64,000 nucleotides of DNA from a gamma proteobacterium endosymbiont of Lamellibrachia anaximandri (GCA_016756855.1 JAESPD010000007.1:1-64000); one strand, 5' to 3'; positions 1-9,377 are shown, counted from the stretch's first letter. The notes: generated from the letters alone by a model not told the origin. Translations and numbers: made by a program.

Positions 1-750
1 GCCGCTCACCTCGACATAGAGTTCGAGAAATTCACCCTGAATCAACTCCACCACGCGGGCGCTGGTCTGCAGATAGTCACCCACCTCCGCCTCGACCCGG
101 TTGATCAGACCGTCGAAAGGCGCAATTAACCGGGTTCTCTGCAGGTTACGTTGCGCCCGTTTCAGGGCCGCCGCCTCCCGTTTCAGCCGGGCCTGGCTGC
201 TCTCGATGCTGAAGGCCAGCCGCGCCTCGTCACTCGACAGTTTGAGCAGTCGCTGGCGCGCGCTGTCACGGGTGGAGGCGGAGGCGAGAGAACCCTCACC
301 CAGTTTCACCAGGCGCCGATACTCCTGCTCAGCCAGTTTGCGGTTCTCCTCGGCCAATCCCAGCAGGGAGCGGTCACGCCGGATAGCCGCACGGGTCTCG
401 GAGAGTCGGGCTTCGTTCTCGGTTACCGCATCCCGGTAGTCCGCATCGTCCAGCCGCAGCAGCAACTGGCCGTATTTTACCTTCTGCCCCGGCTCGACCA
501 GCCGCTCCACCAGATCCCCTTTCACCTCGAATCTCAGAGATGCCACACGCCAGGGACGCAGCAGGCCAGTCTGCCGCACCAGGGGGTTGATATCCCGGGC
601 CACCGCCTGCACCACCTCCACCCGTGTAACCTGAGGCTTTTTCATCACCACTTCCGGCTGTGGGCGGGTACGCCACAGTGTCATCACCACAAAAACAGTC
701 AGCAGCAGTATCAAAAAGGTCAGCAAAGTACGGCGCAGAGGAGATTCCAC
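1..750 (-). CDS. HlyD/RND-family periplasmic adaptor (membrane fusion protein), 3' end cut by window
   Basis: Read on the minus strand from a GTG at 750, an open frame runs off the left edge, so only the N-terminal about 250 residues are visible. It opens with a short cytoplasmic stretch and one hydrophobic anchor (LTFLILLLTVFVVMTLW). A biotinyl-lipoyl-like half follows (VKGDLVERLVEPGQKVKYGQ, then LLLRLDDADY), then a long charged coiled coil and the returning half (TRLIAPFDGLINRVEAEVGD). This is the standard hairpin layout of RND/ABC efflux adaptors, which bridge an inner-membrane pump to an outer-membrane channel. The transporter partner should lie left of the window. Substrate cannot be inferred. 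The frame also stays open upstream of the GTG, so a TTG about seven codons earlier is a possible start. Confidence 0.82.
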   Translation of the reverse strand, partial: MESPLRRTLLTFLILLLTVFVVMTLWRTRPQPEVVMKKPQVTRVEVVQAVARDINPLVRQTGLLRPWRVASLRFEVKGDLVERLVEPGQKVKYGQLLLRLDDADYRDAVTENEARLSETRAAIRRDRSLLGLAEENRKLAEQEYRRLVKLGEGSLASASTRDSARQRLLKLSSDEARLAFSIESSQARLKREAAALKRAQRNLQRTRLIAPFDGLINRVEAEVGDYLQTSARVVELIQGEFLELYVEVSG

Positions 751-857
751 AATGGTTTCCAGCAAGCAGAGGAATTGAAGATTAGACGATTCTATGCGAT
801 TTTATGCCGCGCGACAGCTCAGTCACTAACCAGAAGGCCTTTCAACCCCAAAACGAC

Positions 858-3125
858 ATGAATCGACTGAGTCTCCGACACCATCTCATCTGGCTGGTTC
901 CCCTCCTGCTGATTGCCCTCCCGGCCCTGGCAGCCGACAATGACGGCGGGGATCTGCGTATCGACCGGGGATTGAACTGGGAATACTGCGATCCTGCCAC
1001 CACCCACGAACTCCCTGTCCTGCCACTGGAAGCGGGCCAACCCGGCAGCACCCAAGTGGAAGCGGATGCAGCGGTGTTGGATCAGATCAACAACCACACC
1101 CATTTCTTCGGCGGCGTGCAGGTCAGACAGGACGAGCACTATCTTGAGGCCGATCACGCCTATTATCAGCGGGACACCCGACAGATCGAACTCGACGGCA
1201 ACATTTATATCGAGAAACCGGGACTCAGGGTCAGCGGCAAAGCGGGGCAGGTGGAGCTGGACAAGAACCAGGGTTGGCTCACGGAAGCGGAGTTCCGCCT
1301 GCCGGAACATAACGCCAGAGGCAGCGCCAGCCGGGTGGACATAGCGTCGAAGACACTCTCCCATTACGATGATGTTTTCTACACCACTTGCCGCCCTGGC
1401 GCCAGCGACTGGAATATCGAGGCCGAGACTCTCGATATCAATATGGACGAGGGCTGGGGCGTGGCGCACAATGCCAAGCTGCGATTCGGCGGCGTCCCGG
1501 TCTTCTATACCCCCTACTTCAGCTTCCCGGTGGACGACCGGCGCAAATCGGGCTTCCTGCTGCCCTCTATAGGTTCATCCAGCCGCGGCGGCGGTGAGTT
1601 CTCCATCCCCTACTATCTGAACCTGGCGCCGGATTACGATGCAACCATCACCCCCCGCCTGATGAGCAAACGGGGTCTGATGCTGGGGGGAGAGTTCCGC
1701 TTTCTCAGGGAAAACCAGAAAGGCATATTCACCGGTGAGATCCTGCCCAACGATGGAGACGCCGACATCGACCGCCCCTCCACCCGCGGCGCGTTCAATA
1801 TCCGCCACGATAGCTGGCTGGCCCCGGGGCTGACCTCCACCATCGACGCAGGTTATGTGAGCGATAAAGAGTATCTGACCGACTTCGGCAAGGGACTCGC
1901 CATCACCAGCAGCCGACATATCGAACAGCGGGGCGATATCAACTACACCATCGGCGACTGGTCGCTGTTGGGCCGCCTGCAGAATTTTCAGACCGTCGAC
2001 AAGGATATCGCCCGCATCGACTATCCCTACAGTCGACTGCCGCAGCTACTGGCCGGCTATCAGCACAATCTGGACGAGATGGGACTCGATCTGTCGTTGG
2101 AGGCCGAATATGTCTATTTCGACCACGTCGAACAGGTACGGGGACACCGGGTCGCCATCTCGCCCTACCTGAGTCTGCCACTGCGGCGCTCATGGGGCCA
2201 TCTGACGCCCAGAGTCGGCCTCAACTACGCCAGTTATCAGCTCAGTAATACGGACGCGGGGGATAATTCCGCCCCAAGCCGGATGGTGCCGACCCTAAGT
2301 CTGGACAGCGGCCTGATCCTGGAACGGGACAGCAACTGGTTCGGCAGTGCCGCCACCCACACGCTGGAGCCACGTCTCCACTACCTCTACGCCCCTTACG
2401 AGGATCAGAGCGACACACCGAACTTCGACTCATCGGAGCTCGACTTCACCTTCTCCAGCCTGTTCCGGGACAACCGGTTCAGTGGTCGTGACCGCATCGG
2501 CGATGCCAATCAGATCACATTGGCACTCACCTCACGTTTGCTGGAGAGCGACAGCGGCCGGGAACGATTCCGCGCCAGTCTTGGTCAGATACTCTATTTC
2601 GAAGATCGCAAGGTGCAACTCAGCGGCACTGATGTTACCGCGACATCGACCTCGTCCGTCGTGGCGGAACTCTCCTCCCGGCTGGACTCCAACTGGAGCA
2701 GTTCCGCCACCCTGCGTTGGGATCCGCATCTGGAAGGCGGCCGCATGGACAAAGGCAAGTTCGCACTGCGCTACAATACGCCTGCCGGGCAACTGCTCAA
2801 TTTTGATTACAACTACACCCGCGAGAGCATTGAAGATATCAACGTCTCAGCCTATTGGCCCATCAGCCATAAATACACCCTGCTGGGTGTCTGGAAACAT
2901 TCAATGCTGTTTGAACGGGACATGAACCAGATCCTGGGAATGGAGTATTCCGGACACTGTTGCTGGAAGCTGCGGGCGCTGTTACAGCGTTATGTCACGG
3001 ATGCCGATGCGGAAGCGGACACCAGCTTCATGATACAACTGGAACTCACTGGACTGGGCGCTCTGGGCGACAACATTCAGGACACCCTGGAAGAATCCAT
3101 CTACGGTTATCAATCGGGAAATTAG
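858..3125 (+). CDS. lptD: LPS-assembly outer-membrane protein LptD
   Basis: LptD is the outer-membrane beta-barrel that, plugged by the lipoprotein LptE, inserts lipopolysaccharide into the outer leaflet. The 755-residue product starts with a signal peptide (LIWLVPLLLIALPALAA). An OstA/LptA-like periplasmic domain follows at roughly residues 80-190 (repeated VEADAAV, LEADHAYY and IELDGNIYIE strands). The rest is a large LptD barrel domain with the typical YYLNLAP and GFLLPS elements. Conserved cysteines occur near both ends (C in YCDPATT, CC in GHCCWKL), as needed for its disulfides. The ATG at 858 is preferred over one 54 bp upstream because it starts directly before the signal peptide. surA follows after 5 bp, as in other gammaproteobacteria. 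Confidence 0.96.
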   Translation: MNRLSLRHHLIWLVPLLLIALPALAADNDGGDLRIDRGLNWEYCDPATTHELPVLPLEAGQPGSTQVEADAAVLDQINNHTHFFGGVQVRQDEHYLEADHAYYQRDTRQIELDGNIYIEKPGLRVSGKAGQVELDKNQGWLTEAEFRLPEHNARGSASRVDIASKTLSHYDDVFYTTCRPGASDWNIEAETLDINMDEGWGVAHNAKLRFGGVPVFYTPYFSFPVDDRRKSGFLLPSIGSSSRGGGEFSIPYYLNLAPDYDATITPRLMSKRGLMLGGEFRFLRENQKGIFTGEILPNDGDADIDRPSTRGAFNIRHDSWLAPGLTSTIDAGYVSDKEYLTDFGKGLAITSSRHIEQRGDINYTIGDWSLLGRLQNFQTVDKDIARIDYPYSRLPQLLAGYQHNLDEMGLDLSLEAEYVYFDHVEQVRGHRVAISPYLSLPLRRSWGHLTPRVGLNYASYQLSNTDAGDNSAPSRMVPTLSLDSGLILERDSNWFGSAATHTLEPRLHYLYAPYEDQSDTPNFDSSELDFTFSSLFRDNRFSGRDRIGDANQITLALTSRLLESDSGRERFRASLGQILYFEDRKVQLSGTDVTATSTSSVVAELSSRLDSNWSSSATLRWDPHLEGGRMDKGKFALRYNTPAGQLLNFDYNYTRESIEDINVSAYWPISHKYTLLGVWKHSMLFERDMNQILGMEYSGHCCWKLRALLQRYVTDADAEADTSFMIQLELTGLGALGDNIQDTLEESIYGYQSGN

Positions 3126-3130
3126 ATTTC

Positions 3131-4438
3131 ATGCAGTCATCCCCTAGACCCCTGCAACTGCTGGCTACTCTGCTGTTGCTTTTGAGCACACTGCCACTCA
3201 ACGCCGCCGTCGAGGCACTCGACCAAATCGTGGCAGTGGTGAACGAAGACATTATCGCCCGCAGCGAACTCGACAGCAGCACCCGCGAACTCGCCGCCCA
3301 ACTGCTGGAGAAAGGCACCGGTCTGCCGGCGCGGAATATCCTGGAACGGCAGGTGTTGGAGCGCATGATAAGCAAGCGTCTGCAGATGCAGGCGGCAAAA
3401 CAACTCGGCGTCAGCGTGGATGACGCCACCCTGTCGAAAACCATCACCAACATCGCCAAACGCAACAACATCACCCTGGGTGAACTCAGAGACACCCTTG
3501 AGTCGGACGGCATCAATTTCACCCTTTTCCGCGAGAAACTGCGCCGAGACATCATTATCAACCGGCTGAAGCAGAAGGAGGTGATCAATCGCATCGTGGT
3601 CACCGACCAGGACATCCGCAACTTTCTCGCCCGCGAAGCCGGGGGAAACCGGCAACGCTCCGCCCTGCTGCTGCAGCATATCCTTATCGCCACCCCGGAA
3701 GGCGCGGCACCGGAAGATGTTCAGACGGCCAAAAAACGGTCGGAATCGTTGGTCGTTCAGCTGCGGGAAGGCGCCGATTTCGGCGAGGTGGCGGTGCGGG
3801 AGTCCGATGGTCGTCAGGCGCTGGAAGGCGGTGACCTGGGCTGGATCGAGGCGGCCCGTGTTCCCTCCATCTTCACTCAGGTGGTGGATAATTTGGAGCC
3901 GGGGGATATCAGTGATCCGATACGCAACGCCTCCGGTTTCCACATCGTCAAACTGCTGGATACAAAGGGTGCAAAACGCCACCTGATCACCCAGACACAC
4001 GCCCGCCACATCCTGGTCAACACCAACGAAATCGTCTCAGATTCCGAGGCTCGCCACACCCTTGAAACCCTGCGAACCCGCCTGGAGAATGAGGAGGACT
4101 TCGGTACGCTGGCACGCTCTCATTCCGACGACAAGGCATCCGCCATCAAGGGTGGCGACCTGGGATGGACCAGCCCCGGCGACATGGTGCCGCAATTTGA
4201 AAAGCAGATGGACACCCTGGAATCCGGCGGGATCAGCCACCCTTTTCAGACTCAATTCGGCTGGCACATCGTGCAGGTGTTGGAGCGCCGCAAACACGAC
4301 AATACCGAAGAGGTGATACGCACCAACGCACGCAAGGCGATCCGCAAACAGAAGGCAGAGGAGGCTACCGACCTCTGGTTACGCCGTCTGCGCGACGAGG
4401 CTTACGTGGAGATACATCTGGAGCAGGAACCGGGTTGA
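3131..4438 (+). CDS. surA: Periplasmic chaperone/peptidyl-prolyl isomerase SurA
   Basis: SurA escorts unfolded outer-membrane proteins, including LptD, through the periplasm. The 435-residue product has a signal peptide ([17 protein letters not shown]), an N-terminal chaperone domain ([18 protein letters not shown]) and two parvulin domains. The first covers about residues 180-280 ([12 protein letters not shown] ... GGDLGWIEA ... [10 protein letters not shown]). The second covers about 285-385 ([11 protein letters not shown] ... [17 protein letters not shown] ... [12 protein letters not shown]). The start at 3131 sits 5 bp after the lptD stop; a longer in-frame extension into lptD is ignored because the signal peptide begins here. 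Its stop overlaps the TTG start of pdxA, so lptD-surA-pdxA look co-transcribed. Confidence 0.96.
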   Translation: MQSSPRPLQLLATLLLLLSTLPLNAAVEALDQIVAVVNEDIIARSELDSSTRELAAQLLEKGTGLPARNILERQVLERMISKRLQMQAAKQLGVSVDDATLSKTITNIAKRNNITLGELRDTLESDGINFTLFREKLRRDIIINRLKQKEVINRIVVTDQDIRNFLAREAGGNRQRSALLLQHILIATPEGAAPEDVQTAKKRSESLVVQLREGADFGEVAVRESDGRQALEGGDLGWIEAARVPSIFTQVVDNLEPGDISDPIRNASGFHIVKLLDTKGAKRHLITQTHARHILVNTNEIVSDSEARHTLETLRTRLENEEDFGTLARSHSDDKASAIKGGDLGWTSPGDMVPQFEKQMDTLESGGISHPFQTQFGWHIVQVLERRKHDNTEEVIRTNARKAIRKQKAEEATDLWLRRLRDEAYVEIHLEQEPG

Positions 4439-5421
4439 AGGTGTTACGCATCGCCCTGACCCCTGGCGAACCCGCCGGGATCGGGCCGGATCTATGCGTT
4501 ATGTTGGCCCAGGGGACGCTGGCGGCCCCGGTTGTCGCCATCGCCGATCCTGCACTGCTGGAGCGGCGCGCCGAACAACTGGGGCTGCCGCTGAAGTTGA
4601 TCCCGTTTGATGCCGCAAAAGCGGAACCGGGCAGTCTCCGGATCCTGCCGGTTCCACTCACTGCCGAAGCGCAGTGCGGCAGGCTCAATCCGGCCAACGC
4701 CGGTTATGTCCTCGACACCCTGCGCCAGGCAACCGAAGGGTGCCTGAACGGCAACTTCGATGCGCTGGTCACCGGCCCGGTGCATAAAGGCATCATCAAC
4801 GATGCCGGGCACGCATTCACCGGGCATACCGAGTTTCTCGCTGAACTCACCCAGGCACACCCGGTGATGATGCTTGTGACCAAAGGCCTGCGGGTGGCTC
4901 TCGTCACCACCCACCTGCCCCTGAGCGAGGTCAGCCGCCAGATCACGCCCCAGCGACTCGAACGGGTCATTCGTATTCTGCATAGCGACCTGCGTCGGCA
5001 CTTTGGCCTGGCAGACCCCCGGATACTCGTCTGCGGCCTCAACCCCCACGCCGGGGAGGGTGGCCATCTTGGGCGGGAGGAGATAGAGATCATCGAGCCG
5101 ACCCTTGAGCGGCTGCGGCAGGGGGGCATAAACCTCACCGGCCCGCTGCCCGCCGACACCCTATTCACGCCCAAGTATCTGCAACAGGCAGATGCCGTGC
5201 TCACCATGTATCACGACCAGGGTCTGCCAGTGCTCAAACACCTGGGGTTCGGCAAGGCGGTCAACGTGACACTTGGCCTGCCCATCATCCGCACCTCCGT
5301 GGATCACGGTACCGCTCTCGATCTGGCGGGAAGCGGTCAGGCTGGGATGGGGAGTCTGCTTGCGGCTGTTGCAATGGCCGTGGAGATGGTTGCGGCAAAG
5401 GCCAGCACTTCATCTGACTGA
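4435..5421 (+). CDS. pdxA: 4-hydroxythreonine-4-phosphate dehydrogenase PdxA
   Basis: PdxA oxidises 4-phosphohydroxy-L-threonine in the DXP-dependent pyridoxal phosphate pathway. The 328 residues match the usual length of about 330. The N-terminal [12 protein letters not shown] motif is characteristic, as are [23 protein letters not shown] (metal/substrate His), [11 protein letters not shown] and [11 protein letters not shown]. The start is a TTG overlapping the surA stop; a GTG two codons later is an alternative. In many gammaproteobacteria ksgA (rsmA) comes next, but here the next gene is on the opposite strand and unrelated. Confidence 0.95.
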   Translation: MKVLRIALTPGEPAGIGPDLCVMLAQGTLAAPVVAIADPALLERRAEQLGLPLKLIPFDAAKAEPGSLRILPVPLTAEAQCGRLNPANAGYVLDTLRQATEGCLNGNFDALVTGPVHKGIINDAGHAFTGHTEFLAELTQAHPVMMLVTKGLRVALVTTHLPLSEVSRQITPQRLERVIRILHSDLRRHFGLADPRILVCGLNPHAGEGGHLGREEIEIIEPTLERLRQGGINLTGPLPADTLFTPKYLQQADAVLTMYHDQGLPVLKHLGFGKAVNVTLGLPIIRTSVDHGTALDLAGSGQAGMGSLLAAVAMAVEMVAAKASTSSD

Positions 5422-5490
5422 CAAACCCCTGTCATTTCAACCCCAGGGAGAAATCCCGTGCTACGTAGTTCGTTGGTTGCAAACAGGAAA

Positions 5491-6432
5491 TCACCCCGGC
5501 TCCAAAATCTTCGCCTTCACCTGCATCGCCACTTCCAGTGCCTTTTGGCCGACTTTCCCATCCACCAGCGGGACTTCGCCGCTGTTGATGCAATCGATGA
5601 AGGCCTGCAGTTCTGTGTCCAGCGGTTTCACCGGCTCCACCTGCAGACGCTCGGTGACGATCTCAGGCCACTCCTCACCAGGTTGTGGCCGTGGATGGGC
5701 GGTATCGATGGTCTGTGCGATGAAGTCGAGAGATTCGTAACGGTTCTCCTCGAACACCCGGATACGGCGCGTCGTCTTATCCGATACCCGGCTGGCGATG
5801 ATGTTGGCGACGGTGCCGTTGGCAAACTCAAGCCGGGCATTGGCTATATCCACATGGGATGTGAGTACCGGAGTGCCGACTGCGGCAATGGAGGTGATCT
5901 CCGAGCCCACCAGCGAGAGGATGATATCGATATCGTGAATCATCAGATCGGAGACCACATCAACATCGGTGGCGCGGGCAACGAACTCACCCATGCGGTG
6001 GGCCTCGATAAAACGGGGCGTTTTAATCCGCTCCGCAAGCTTCATGACGCCTGCATTGAAACGCTCCAGATGACCGATCTGCAGCACTGATCCGGAGGCC
6101 TTCGCCAAGGCCACAATCTTTTCTCCCGCCTCGACAGTGGATGCTATCGGCTTCTCCAGCAACATGTGGATGCCTTTTTCAAGGAAGGGACGGGAGACGT
6201 CCAGATGCAGGGAGGTGGGAACCACGATGCTGACCGCATCGACCTTGTCCAGCAGCTCGTGAAAATCGGTATAGGCGGCACATCCGGCTTCCTGCGCCAC
6301 CCGATCGGCCGTCTCCTGATCGGTATCCACCACGCCGACCAGTTCCACGTCACTCATTCTGGAGTAGATAAGGGCATGAAAACGCCCAAGATAACCCACC
6401 CCAACTACGCCAACACGTCTCTTTTCCGCCAT
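5491..6432 (-). CDS. Gfo/Idh/MocA-family NAD(P)-dependent oxidoreductase
   Basis: A 313-residue Gfo/Idh/MocA dehydrogenase. The N-terminal Rossmann fold carries VGVVGVGYLGRFHA, followed by VVDTDQETADRVA and the EKPIA motif with its conserved catalytic lysine (LLEKPIAST). The C-terminal alpha/beta domain contains DLMIHDIDIILSLVG, the family's substrate-binding HD.H-type segment. Family members act on sugars or sugar nucleotides. The start motif resembles members found in lipid A clusters (between lpxI and lpxB) and the UDP-GlcNAc 3-dehydrogenase GnnA. With lptD/surA adjacent, an LPS-sugar role is possible but not shown. It is convergent with pdxA. A perfect inverted repeat (7-bp arms) lies just upstream at 6443-6459. 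Confidence 0.85.
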   Translation of the reverse strand: MAEKRRVGVVGVGYLGRFHALIYSRMSDVELVGVVDTDQETADRVAQEAGCAAYTDFHELLDKVDAVSIVVPTSLHLDVSRPFLEKGIHMLLEKPIASTVEAGEKIVALAKASGSVLQIGHLERFNAGVMKLAERIKTPRFIEAHRMGEFVARATDVDVVSDLMIHDIDIILSLVGSEITSIAAVGTPVLTSHVDIANARLEFANGTVANIIASRVSDKTTRRIRVFEENRYESLDFIAQTIDTAHPRPQPGEEWPEIVTERLQVEPVKPLDTELQAFIDCINSGEVPLVDGKVGQKALEVAMQVKAKILEPG

Positions 6433-6442
6433 CGTCTATAAC

Positions 6443-6459
6443 CCTGTTTTTCAAACAGG
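6443..6459. repeat. 7-bp inverted repeat ahead of the Gfo/Idh gene
   Basis: The arms CCTGTTT and AAACAGG are separated by 3 bp, ending 11 bp before the start codon at 6432. It could be a small operator or leader hairpin that includes the ribosome-binding region. No regulator is implied by sequence alone. Confidence 0.4.
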
Positions 6460-6503
6460 CGGCAATCTACCACATCAGAGAGATAACTTGTCAGAAAACG
6501 GGC

Positions 6504-6668
6504 TTATCCCCGATTCAGGTTAAACCCGGACGCCACCGGCGCAGCCGTGATCTCCGGCGTATCCGCCGAGCGCATCTGCAGAGTGATGCTCGAAGTGACT
6601 CCGAGCAGAACCAACATGACCAGCACGAAGAAGAAGTCGGGTTTTCGATGAGGATGATGTAATTGCAT
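6504..6668 (-). CDS. Small single-pass membrane protein, 54 residues, unknown function
   Basis: The ATG at 6668 is preceded by a clear AGGAG Shine-Dalgarno (CAGGAGTTTCGTC before the ATG) and opens a 54-codon frame ending at TAA 6504. The product has a basic, histidine-rich N-terminus (MQLHHPHRKPD), one hydrophobic span (FFFVLVMLVLLGVTSSITL) and a short polar tail (MRSADTPEI...). The topology suggests a cytoplasmic N-terminus with one transmembrane helix. I do not recognise a family. It stands alone on the minus strand between the ankyrin gene and the Gfo/Idh gene. The strong ribosome-binding site and compact layout argue that it is real. Two longer overlapping frames here have no comparable start signal. 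Confidence 0.6.
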   Translation of the reverse strand: MQLHHPHRKPDFFFVLVMLVLLGVTSSITLQMRSADTPEITAAPVASGFNLNRG

Positions 6669-6843
6669 GACGAAACTCCTGAAACACCTTTTGCCTTGAC
6701 CGAAGCATGGTTCAGTCTGTATTCAGCCGCTTTGAAACCGGTCACATTCACCACGGAACAACGACAGACTTTGTTTAAAGTGTGAAGTAAAAACAGTCGG
6801 TTATGGTTCCAGTTCACACTCCTGGAAGTCACAAGGGGTCCGA

Positions 6844-7314
6844 CTATTTCTCTTCATCCCCCCCTTCAGCGACCTCGACAGCACCAGCTGCGGTGAGCAG
6901 CTTCACCATCTCCCCATGTCCACCCCTGCCGGCAAGACTCAAAGCCGTATTTCCGCCCTGGTCCTTGGCATTCACATCCGATCCCGCCTGGATCAGCAGG
7001 GTAACCACCTTGGGGTGATTGAAGGAGGCCGCCTGCATCAGTGCGGTGGCTCCCTTTGCGTCAACGAGATCGACATCCGCCCCCGCGCTCACCAGTGCGC
7101 GGACGCTGTGAAGGTTCCCGTTGAACGCTGCCAGCAACAGTGCTGGCCGGCCAGCCGCATTTTTACTGTTGGCATCTGCGCCCTGCGCCAGCAGGTCACG
7201 CAGTGTCTCCACCCGGCCACTCATCGCGGCTGCCACCAGCTCCTGAGCCTGATCCACCGCAAACGCCGGGGAGAGCAGCAGAAAGAATAGGGCAAAAAAA
7301 GTCGTTTTGCGCAT
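6844..7314 (-). CDS. Exported ankyrin-repeat protein
   Basis: The 156-residue product starts with a signal peptide (MRKTTFFALFFLLLSPAFA). It continues with about four ankyrin repeats of about 33 residues, seen as LLAQGADANSKNAAGRPALLLAA, LVSAGADVDLVDAKGATALMQAA and LIQAGSDVNAKDQGGNTALSLA (each shown here in pieces of the repeat). It probably acts in the periplasm as a protein-binding scaffold; comparable small exported ankyrin proteins occur in many proteobacteria, and partners cannot be read from sequence. The ATG at 7314 is chosen because it begins the signal peptide; an in-frame ATG at 7335 exists. Neither has a strong Shine-Dalgarno. It is transcribed divergently from apaG. Confidence 0.8.
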   Translation of the reverse strand: MRKTTFFALFFLLLSPAFAVDQAQELVAAAMSGRVETLRDLLAQGADANSKNAAGRPALLLAAFNGNLHSVRALVSAGADVDLVDAKGATALMQAASFNHPKVVTLLIQAGSDVNAKDQGGNTALSLAGRGGHGEMVKLLTAAGAVEVAEGGDEEK

Positions 7315-7432
7315 CACAAACACCATGTAATCCATTTATAATAGGTGATCGGCCAGACGCCAATAATCTTGATTCCACTGCACACTGGCTGAATTACCCG
7401 CCTTTGCGCCACAGATGAAACCAGCAGAATTG

Positions 7433-7816
7433 ATGACCCAAAAGAATCCGCACCAGATTGGCATCCAGGTAGAGACAGAGTATGTCGAGTCCCAATCCAC
7501 CCCCAGGACAAACCGTTACGTCTTCTCCTACACCATTACCATCCGTAACGATGGTACCGAGACTGCACGCCTGTTGAACCGGCACTGGGTCATCAGTGAT
7601 GCCAACGGCAAGGTGCAGGAGGTGCGCGGCGAGGGGGTGGTTGGCGAACAGCCCCGTCTCGGCCCCGGCGAGTCTTTCCGCTACACTAGCGGCACCATAC
7701 TCGAAACACCGGCAGGCAGTATGCAGGGCAGCTACGACATGGTGGATAGTCAGGGCAACCACTTCGATGCGGCCATCCCCCCCTTTTCCCTGGCCAGGCC
7801 GGGCAGTCTGCACTAG
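7433..7816 (+). CDS. apaG: ApaG family protein
   Basis: ApaG is a small fibronectin-III-like beta-sandwich protein (DUF525), genetically linked to Co2+/Mg2+ phenotypes and to apaH; its biochemical role is unresolved. The sequence matches across its length: IQVETEYVESQS, RYVFSYTITIRNDG, LLNRHWVISDANG, VRGEGVVGEQPRLGPGE and the conserved YTSG...ETPAGSMQGSY core. The start at 7433 gives 127 residues, close to the family's about 125; an ATG at 7415 is possible. In E. coli, apaG follows ksgA and overlaps apaH. Here a membrane-protein gene separates apaG from apaH. Confidence 0.94.
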   Translation: MTQKNPHQIGIQVETEYVESQSTPRTNRYVFSYTITIRNDGTETARLLNRHWVISDANGKVQEVRGEGVVGEQPRLGPGESFRYTSGTILETPAGSMQGSYDMVDSQGNHFDAAIPPFSLARPGSLH

Positions 7817-7825
7817 GACCCCCTC

Positions 7826-8458
7826 ATGAAATCATCTTTCCAGCACGAACCCTTGGTGTTGGGAGCAGGCATTCTGCTGATCCTCTTCCTCAGCGGTCTT
7901 GATCCCGTTGCTGACCGTCTGACCTGGCTGCTGGAAACAGTGCCGGTAATGATCGGACTGGTGCTGCTGACGATTACCTGGCAACGTTTTCCCCTCACGC
8001 CCCTGCTCTATCGCCTGCTTGCACTGCACGCCGTTATTCTCATGATCGGTGGTTACTACACCTACGCAGAGGTTCCGCTTTTCAACACGCTGCGCGATAG
8101 CCTCGATCTCTCCCGCAACCACTATGATCGCATCGGCCACTTTGCACAGGGTTTTATTCCTGCCATCCTGGCCAGAGAGATCCTGCTGCGCCGCTCGCCG
8201 CTAAAAGCAGGCCGCTGGCTCGCCTTCATCGTGATCAGTATCTGCCTCGCCTTCAGTGCATTCTATGAACTGATCGAATGGTGGGTGGCGTTGGCAAGCG
8301 GTGAGGCGGCGGAGGCCTTCCTCGGCACCCAGGGCGACCCCTGGGATACCCAGACAGATATGTTTCTGGCACTGATCGGCGCTATCATGGCGCTGCTGCT
8401 GTTGCAGCGGGTTCACGACCAGGCGCTGGCAAATCTTCTTAGTGCTAACAAGCAGTAG
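7826..8458 (+). CDS. DUF2238 / YjdF-like integral membrane protein
   Basis: A 210-residue polytopic membrane protein of the DUF2238 (E. coli YjdF) family. Five to six hydrophobic helices are visible (LGAGILLILFLSGL, TVPVMIGLVLLTITW, LLALHAVILMIGGYYTY, WLAFIVISICLAFSAFYELIEWW, MFLALIGAIMALLLL). The conserved polar motifs are NHYDRIGHFAQGF and GDPWDTQTDM, which could bind metal or heme; the biochemical function is unknown. It begins 10 bp after apaG and ends 18 bp before apaH, so it is likely co-transcribed with both. Confidence 0.85.
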   Translation: MKSSFQHEPLVLGAGILLILFLSGLDPVADRLTWLLETVPVMIGLVLLTITWQRFPLTPLLYRLLALHAVILMIGGYYTYAEVPLFNTLRDSLDLSRNHYDRIGHFAQGFIPAILAREILLRRSPLKAGRWLAFIVISICLAFSAFYELIEWWVALASGEAAEAFLGTQGDPWDTQTDMFLALIGAIMALLLLQRVHDQALANLLSANKQ

Positions 8459-8475
8459 AATGGAGGCATCCTAAA

Positions 8476-9315
8476 TTGGCCGTTTACGCCATTGGCGACA
8501 TACAGGGTTGTTACGATGAACTGCAGCGCCTGCTGGCGTTCATCGAATTCGATCCATCCAAGGACAAACTCTGGCTGGCGGGAGACATCGTCAATCGCGG
8601 CCCAAAATCCCTGGAGGTGATGCGGTTCGTCAAATCCCTCGGCAAACGGGCCATCACAGTGCTGGGCAACCACGACCTGCACCTGCTGGCACTCTCCCAG
8701 GGTAATCGACGTCACTCCAAACACGGCACCCTCGACAAGATTCTGCAGGCTCCCGACCGCGATGAACTGCTTCACTGGCTGCGGCACCGGCCGGTGATGC
8801 ACCATAGCCGCAAGCAGAACTTCAGCATGGTCCACGCCGGTCTGCCACCACAGTGGGACATCCCCACGGCCCTGGCCCTGGCCAGGGAGTTGGAAGCGGT
8901 AATACAGGGTCCTGGTTTCCGCAGATTCTGCCGTCAGATGTACGGCAATGAACCAGACCTCTGGTCCAATAAGCTGACCGGCATGGCGCGGCACCGTTTC
9001 ATCACCAACAGCTTTACCCGCCTGCGCTTCTGCACCCCCGGCGGCAGACTCGCCCTGCAGGAGAAGGGCTCTCCCGATTCCCAGCATGGCAAGCTTTTGC
9101 CCTGGTATGAGCTGCCGAAGCGGGCAAGCCGAAACGACCGCATCCTTTTTGGCCACTGGTCGACGCTGGGCTACCATGAGGCGCACCAGATCTGGTCTCT
9201 GGACACCGGTTGCCTCTGGGGCGGCGCACTGACCGCACTGCGCCTGCGCAAAAAGAAAAAGCCCAAACCTATCCACCTGCCATGCCCAGGCGCACTAAAA
9301 CCCGGCAAAAATTGA
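8476..9315 (+). CDS. apaH: Symmetrical bis(5'-nucleosyl)-tetraphosphatase ApaH
   Basis: ApaH hydrolyses Ap4A symmetrically to two ADP and can decap Np4-capped RNA. It is a calcineurin-like metallophosphatase. The metal-binding motifs are GDIQGCYDEL, AGDIVNRGP and LGNHDLHLLA, followed by HWLRHRPVMHH, MVHAGLPPQWD and the late GHW...GLDTGC-type segment (here ALRLRKKKKP follows SLDTGCLWGGAL). The start is a TTG at 8476 with a strong GGAGG 10 bp upstream (8462-8466). The 279-residue length is normal. This closes the apaG-apaH block. Confidence 0.95.
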   Translation: MAVYAIGDIQGCYDELQRLLAFIEFDPSKDKLWLAGDIVNRGPKSLEVMRFVKSLGKRAITVLGNHDLHLLALSQGNRRHSKHGTLDKILQAPDRDELLHWLRHRPVMHHSRKQNFSMVHAGLPPQWDIPTALALARELEAVIQGPGFRRFCRQMYGNEPDLWSNKLTGMARHRFITNSFTRLRFCTPGGRLALQEKGSPDSQHGKLLPWYELPKRASRNDRILFGHWSTLGYHEAHQIWSLDTGCLWGGALTALRLRKKKKPKPIHLPCPGALKPGKN

Positions 9316-9377
9316 GCAGTGCCGCAATGGCTGCCTATCCATGACACCCTGTTTGAAACACCTCGGGAGAAACCACC

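Noticed and set aside
151..861. A 236-codon open frame on the plus strand
   Set aside because: It lies antisense to the HlyD-type adaptor gene, has low-complexity Gln/His-rich content typical of a shadow frame, and has no ribosome-binding site.
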